Shown here one piece after another: positions 60,941-64,000 of a stretch of DNA of 64,000 bases; the stretch's first letter is position 1; each line of letters starts with the position of its first letter. This DNA comes from Bradyrhizobium rifense. GTDB taxonomy: Bacteria > Pseudomonadota > Alphaproteobacteria > Rhizobiales > Xanthobacteraceae. A model generated the notes under the pieces. That model made no database searches, was not told the origin of the DNA, and saw only the letters and a list, made by a program, of their open reading frames with translations. The stretch covers positions 186,001 through 250,000 of the forward strand of contig NZ_VSSS01000014.1 in the NCBI RefSeq assembly GCF_008123425.1, in the 5' to 3' direction. The position numbers and the translations under genes were made by a program.

Positions 60941-61224
60941 GAACGTTTCTCCTTAATGGCATTGGGCGCCATCGCGGCAGTGTCCGCCTGGCGGCCAGGC
61001 AAAAGGCCGAAGATATGCGGGGCGCACTGTGCCTGCCGCCACGCGGCGGCGAGGCCGTTACCGGAAAGAAGCTGCTTGCCGACCGGAATGACCTGCTCGC
61101 CGATCAGGATGCCGAGCAGGCCGACCAGGGCCACCAGCGGTGGCGCCGGCGAGCGAACGTTTAGGAGGCTGTAGATGACGCCGACCAGAATCCCGGCACC
61201 GGCCGATAGCAGGTAGAGTTTCAT
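60937..61224 (-). CDS. XapX domain-containing small membrane protein
   Basis: This 95-residue protein has two hydrophobic segments and the XapX pattern MKLYLLSAGAGILVGVIYSLLNVRSPAPPLVALVGLLGILIGEQ. XapX-like proteins occur next to nucleoside and isochorismatase-type hydrolase genes; their role is unknown. The C-terminal 40 residues after EQVIP are polar and variable. It links the amidohydrolase and the YcaC-like hydrolase genes in one transcription unit. Confidence 0.88.
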   Translation of the reverse strand: MKLYLLSAGAGILVGVIYSLLNVRSPAPPLVALVGLLGILIGEQVIPVGKQLLSGNGLAAAWRQAQCAPHIFGLLPGRQADTAAMAPNAIKEKRS

Positions 61225-61257
61225 CGTCGATCTTCCCTGTTGCGAAGACAACGACCG

Positions 61258-61911
61258 TTATTTGGCAGCTTTCGCTCCGCCTTCCGAGGCATGTTCGCCC
61301 AGCGCCCATTTCGAGAAGCGGACCTGAATGCCGTAGGGCGAATGCGCGCGCAGGATGTCCATGACGCCTTCGTAGGTTTCCGAGCGCGCCCAGTCCTGCT
61401 GGAGTTCGAACACGTATTGACAAGACGTGATCGGGGTCGCACCGGCCTGCACCGCGCGATCCATCGAACGGTTGTGTGCTTCGGGCGAAAGATCGCCGCA
61501 GGCATCGGCAGCGATATAAATTTCGTAACCTTCCCTCAGCATGTCGATCGTTGGAAACATTACGCAGGCTTCGGTCCAAAGCCCGGCGATGACGAACTTC
61601 TTGCGTCCTGTCGCCGCGACCGCCTTGCGGAAACCGGCATCAAGCCAGGAATTCATGGAGGTGCGGTCGATGATGTCGTGGTTCGGGAAGAGATCCGTCA
61701 CCTCGGGCATGAATGGCCCGGAAAAGGAATCCTTTGCAACGGTGCTCAGCACCGTCGGTATCTTGAAGAGCTTCGCCGCCTTTGCGAGGATCTGGATGTT
61801 GTTGAAGACAACAATCCGGTCGTGCGACTGCACGCCCTGATACATGGCAGGCTGATAGTCGATCAGGGCGATGGCGCTATTTTGCGGGGTCAGCATTTCG
61901 AGCTTTGACAT
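61258..61911 (-). CDS. isochorismatase family hydrolase (YcaC-like)
   Basis: This 217-residue cysteine hydrolase has D18 (ALIDYQPAMY), an arginine in IDRTSMNSW (the YcaC subgroup also has Arg at this Lys position) and a catalytic Cys near 116 (LWTEACVMFP). The closest described relatives are YcaC-like hydrolases of unknown substrate. It is the first gene of the minus-strand run hydrolase-XapX-amidohydrolase-DoxX-VOC-porin-DUF1275. The ATG at 61911 was preferred; the longer frame lacks conservation. Confidence 0.88.
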   Translation of the reverse strand: MSKLEMLTPQNSAIALIDYQPAMYQGVQSHDRIVVFNNIQILAKAAKLFKIPTVLSTVAKDSFSGPFMPEVTDLFPNHDIIDRTSMNSWLDAGFRKAVAATGRKKFVIAGLWTEACVMFPTIDMLREGYEIYIAADACGDLSPEAHNRSMDRAVQAGATPITSCQYVFELQQDWARSETYEGVMDILRAHSPYGIQVRFSKWALGEHASEGGAKAAK

Positions 61912-62487
61912 TTGTGATCTCCTGGCCGGATGGCGCTGTTCGACTCCAATGCGCCTCATCCTCGTGCGGATGCGAGCGTAGTCTGTGGTGAACGTCTTTA
62001 TGCCTGGCCGTTAGATCCGGTCTTTGCTATAAATCTCGCGGTTTGGACAAAATGACGATTGCGGCAATTCGCAGGACATTACTGCGACGAGCCACTGCTC
62101 ATCCGACCGTATCATCATGAGTGCAATGCTGCCTCGGGTCCACGACGCGGCAGACGTCGATTCTACCAGGCATCCTGATCATCGGTGATGAGCCGCACTA
62201 TACGCCTGCAATGCAGAAGCACATCCATTCCAGCGGCGATCATCCTTTTCAATATGATGGCAAGTATTCGCGACATAGTAGCGGTCAAACGGAAGCAAAG
62301 GAGCGCGCGACGAGGCCGACCGAGCCAGCAAGGGGCTCATGAAGCAACCGATCGCCGCGATTGAGGAGGCCTGGCGATCCCGCAGTGCCTCTTGCAGAGC
62401 TTCGTACCCGTACCGCCGGAGGCCAGATGCGCTCTGATCGTCCCTAGATCAAAGCGGCCACGATGGTTCGGCATCAAGGAGGCAAAT
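61912..62487. other. divergent promoter region between hydrolase operon and dioxygenase
   Basis: About 575 bases separate two divergent transcription units. The short + frame at 62121-62342 has no recognisable product. No operator palindrome or sigma-54 site was seen. Confidence 0.5.
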
Positions 62488-63423
62488 ATGAGCATCCATC
62501 ACGTGACGGCAATCGCCGGCGATCCTGTCAAGAATTTGCGCTTCTACACACGCGATCTCGGGCTGCGCTTTGTCAAGAAGACAGTCAACTTCGACGATCC
62601 TTCAACCTACCACTTCTATTACGGTGACGAGACCGGAAGTCCGGGCACCATCCTGACCTTCTTCCCCTGGACAAACGCCGAGGCAGGCCGGCGCGGTATT
62701 GGCGAGACGCGCCAGACCGCCTTCCGTGTCCCGCTGCGCTCAATCGGTTACTGGACTGAGCGGTTCACTGAGAAGGGAATTCGCTATCAGTCGCTTGAGA
62801 AGCGCTTCGGTGAGTCTGTCCTGCCTTTCACGGATCCAGATGGCATGGCGCTTGCGCTCGTTGGCATCACCGATGCCGAGAATGAGCCAGGCTGGAGCAA
62901 CGGGGACATCCCATCCGAACATGCGATCCGCGGTTTCCAGGGCGTGACCCTGCTTCTCGACAGCGCGCAAAAGACGGCAGCGATCCTGACCGACGTATTC
63001 GGCTTCCGCGAGATCGCCCGTGAAGGATCGGTGATTCGCTTCGCTGCGGCGGGCGACGTGAAAGGCAGCGTGGTCGACATCTACGAAGCCGCGGGAGCTT
63101 TGCGAGGGCACCAGGGACGCGGTTCGGTGCATCACATCGCCTTCCGCGCGGTTGACGACGTACAGCAGGCGCAGATGACCGAGAAGCTGATCCGCAGCCA
63201 CGGGCGGCACCCGACCGAACAGAAGGACCGCAAGTACTTCCGCTCGATCTACTTCCGTGAACCCGGCGGCGTCCTGTTCGAGATCGCGACCGATGTTCCC
63301 GGATTTGCTGTCGACGAGCCGGTCGAGACGCTCGGCCGGGACTTGGAGCTGCCGAACTTTCTCGAACCGCGTCGCAAGGAGATCGAGGGCGTGCTACCCG
63401 CTCTCGAGAAGGCGCCATCGTGA
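62488..63423 (+). CDS. ring-cleaving dioxygenase (VOC, PcpA/LinE/MhqO-like)
   Basis: This 311-residue two-module VOC protein is of the hydroquinone/chlorohydroquinone dioxygenase type. Fe(II) ligands are expected at H5 (MSIHHVTAIAG), H216 or H217 (SVHHIAFRAV) and a late glutamate near 268 (GVLFEIATD). The ribosome-binding sequence AAGGAGG is 5 bases before the ATG. Relatives cleave para-hydroquinones, a different chemistry from the extradiol dioxygenase of module 1. It is divergent from the hydrolase operon. Confidence 0.9.
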   Translation: MSIHHVTAIAGDPVKNLRFYTRDLGLRFVKKTVNFDDPSTYHFYYGDETGSPGTILTFFPWTNAEAGRRGIGETRQTAFRVPLRSIGYWTERFTEKGIRYQSLEKRFGESVLPFTDPDGMALALVGITDAENEPGWSNGDIPSEHAIRGFQGVTLLLDSAQKTAAILTDVFGFREIAREGSVIRFAAAGDVKGSVVDIYEAAGALRGHQGRGSVHHIAFRAVDDVQQAQMTEKLIRSHGRHPTEQKDRKYFRSIYFREPGGVLFEIATDVPGFAVDEPVETLGRDLELPNFLEPRRKEIEGVLPALEKAPS

Positions 63424-63533
63424 TTAGCGAGTTCACCTAGCGCGTCGAGATCGCCCCGACTAGGACCTTGGCCTCAGCCGACAATCGCAGTGGCAGCGCC
63501 GAACTTCGCGCCGCGCCTGCGGGAGGATGGCGT

Positions 63534-64000
63534 TCAGGCTCCGCGCCTGGTCGTCTCGAATAGAGACCAGACTCTGCGCTCACCCTCGTCAATCCAATTC
63601 TCGAGAAGGCTCGCGCCGGCAAGGGCGCCCGTCCCGTCGCAAAGTGCGTTGGTCTCGCGCATGCGGGCCACCAGGAACTCGTTGTCCTTGCGCAGTTCTT
63701 CCAGCATGTCGGCAGGGCGGACGTAGTCCTCATCGTTGTCGCGCACGCGCTGGCATCTAGCGATATGGGCGATCGATCTGATCGTGGTGCCGCCGATCTT
63801 TCTGACCTGCTCCGCGATTGCGTCCGCCGTTGCGAAAATTTGTTCGCCCTGGTCGTCCAACAACAGATGGTAATCGCGGAAATGCGGCCCCGAAACGTGC
63901 CAATGAAAGTTCTTCGTCTTGACGTATAGAGCGAATATTTCCTCCAAGAGCCGCGTCAAAGAGGCGGAAAGCGCCGAACGGCATCGTCGCGAAAGCCGGC
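63534..64000 (-). CDS. dps: Dps family DNA-binding ferritin (5' end beyond window)
   Basis: This is a partial Dps protein. The visible part contains ALYVKTKNFHWHVSGPHFRDYHLLLDDQGEQIFATADAIAERVRKIGG-type sequence with the ferroxidase histidines and acidic residues, and the IGGTTIRSI motif. The frame stays open to base 64000, so the true start is outside the window; family members usually have about 20 more N-terminal residues. It stores iron and protects DNA in stationary phase. It appears unrelated to the catabolic genes. Confidence 0.92.
   Translation of the reverse strand, partial: RLSRRCRSALSASLTRLLEEIFALYVKTKNFHWHVSGPHFRDYHLLLDDQGEQIFATADAIAEQVRKIGGTTIRSIAHIARCQRVRDNDEDYVRPADMLEELRKDNEFLVARMRETNALCDGTGALAGASLLENWIDEGERRVWSLFETTRRGA

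Noticed and set aside
1..64000. CRISPR arrays, rRNA genes, complete tRNA genes or intact insertion sequences
   Set aside because: No regularly spaced short repeats, rRNA-like stretches, complete cloverleafs or transposase motifs were found on reading both strands.

Overview
The window is GC-rich alphaproteobacterial DNA. Gene style, codon use and the families present suggest a Bradyrhizobium-like member of the Hyphomicrobiales; this is an inference, since no rRNA or marker gene is present. It is accessory catabolic DNA: about 58 protein-coding genes, almost all for uptake, ring hydroxylation, ring opening, amide hydrolysis and regulation. There is no intact transposase, CRISPR array or complete tRNA gene.

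Module 1 (about 0-12.8 kb) looks like an aromatic-compound pathway: an esterase, an MFS permease, an MhpA-like FAD hydroxylase, an ACMSD-like amidohydrolase, a GntR/FCD regulator with AT-rich palindromes in front of both its own divergent promoter and the next operon, then a fumarylacetoacetate-hydrolase-family enzyme, two two-domain extradiol-dioxygenase-type VOC proteins, an IorAB-type molybdenum oxidoreductase and an MDR oxidoreductase. A scar region (12.9-13.7 kb) holds the 3' half of a tRNA. A type II haloacid dehalogenase follows.

Module 2 (15.1-38.5 kb) appears to be an N-heterocycle degradation island. It has two NitT/TauT-type ABC importers, a three-subunit molybdenum hydroxylase, a ring-opening amidohydrolase of the cyanuric acid hydrolase/barbiturase family, an FAD monooxygenase, an amidase, a Rieske oxygenase, an 8-oxoguanine/hydroxytriazine-deaminase-like amidohydrolase, a creatininase-family protein, a formamidase-like hydrolase, an FMN reductase, an FAD-linked oxidase, a RutB/biuret-hydrolase-like cysteine hydrolase, a cupin and a LysR regulator. 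The same 17-base inverted repeat sits in two divergent promoter regions about 5 kb apart, suggesting a shared LysR regulon.

Module 3 (39.3-51.7 kb) is one + strand run behind a candidate sigma-54 promoter: a dipeptide-type ABC importer whose fused ATPase has one degenerate nucleotide-binding domain, a DeoR regulator, an M20 amidohydrolase, two APH/choline-kinase-like kinases, an inositol-monophosphatase-family phosphatase and both subunits of ethanolamine ammonia-lyase. It looks like a route for an unknown ethanolamine-containing compound.

Module 4 (52.1-64 kb) holds an MFS exporter with an extra C-terminal domain, a decayed LysR gene, an AraC regulator, a DUF1275 membrane protein, an alginate-export-like porin, a secreted glyoxalase-fold protein, DoxX, a YtcJ-like amidohydrolase with a Cys/His-rich tail, XapX, a YcaC-like hydrolase, a ring-cleaving dioxygenase and Dps (cut by the window end).

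A dispersed repeat of about 120 bp, not previously familiar to me, occurs three times in the same orientation, exactly at the junctions between modules 1/2, 2/3 and 3/4. This is the main structural clue that the region was assembled from cassettes.
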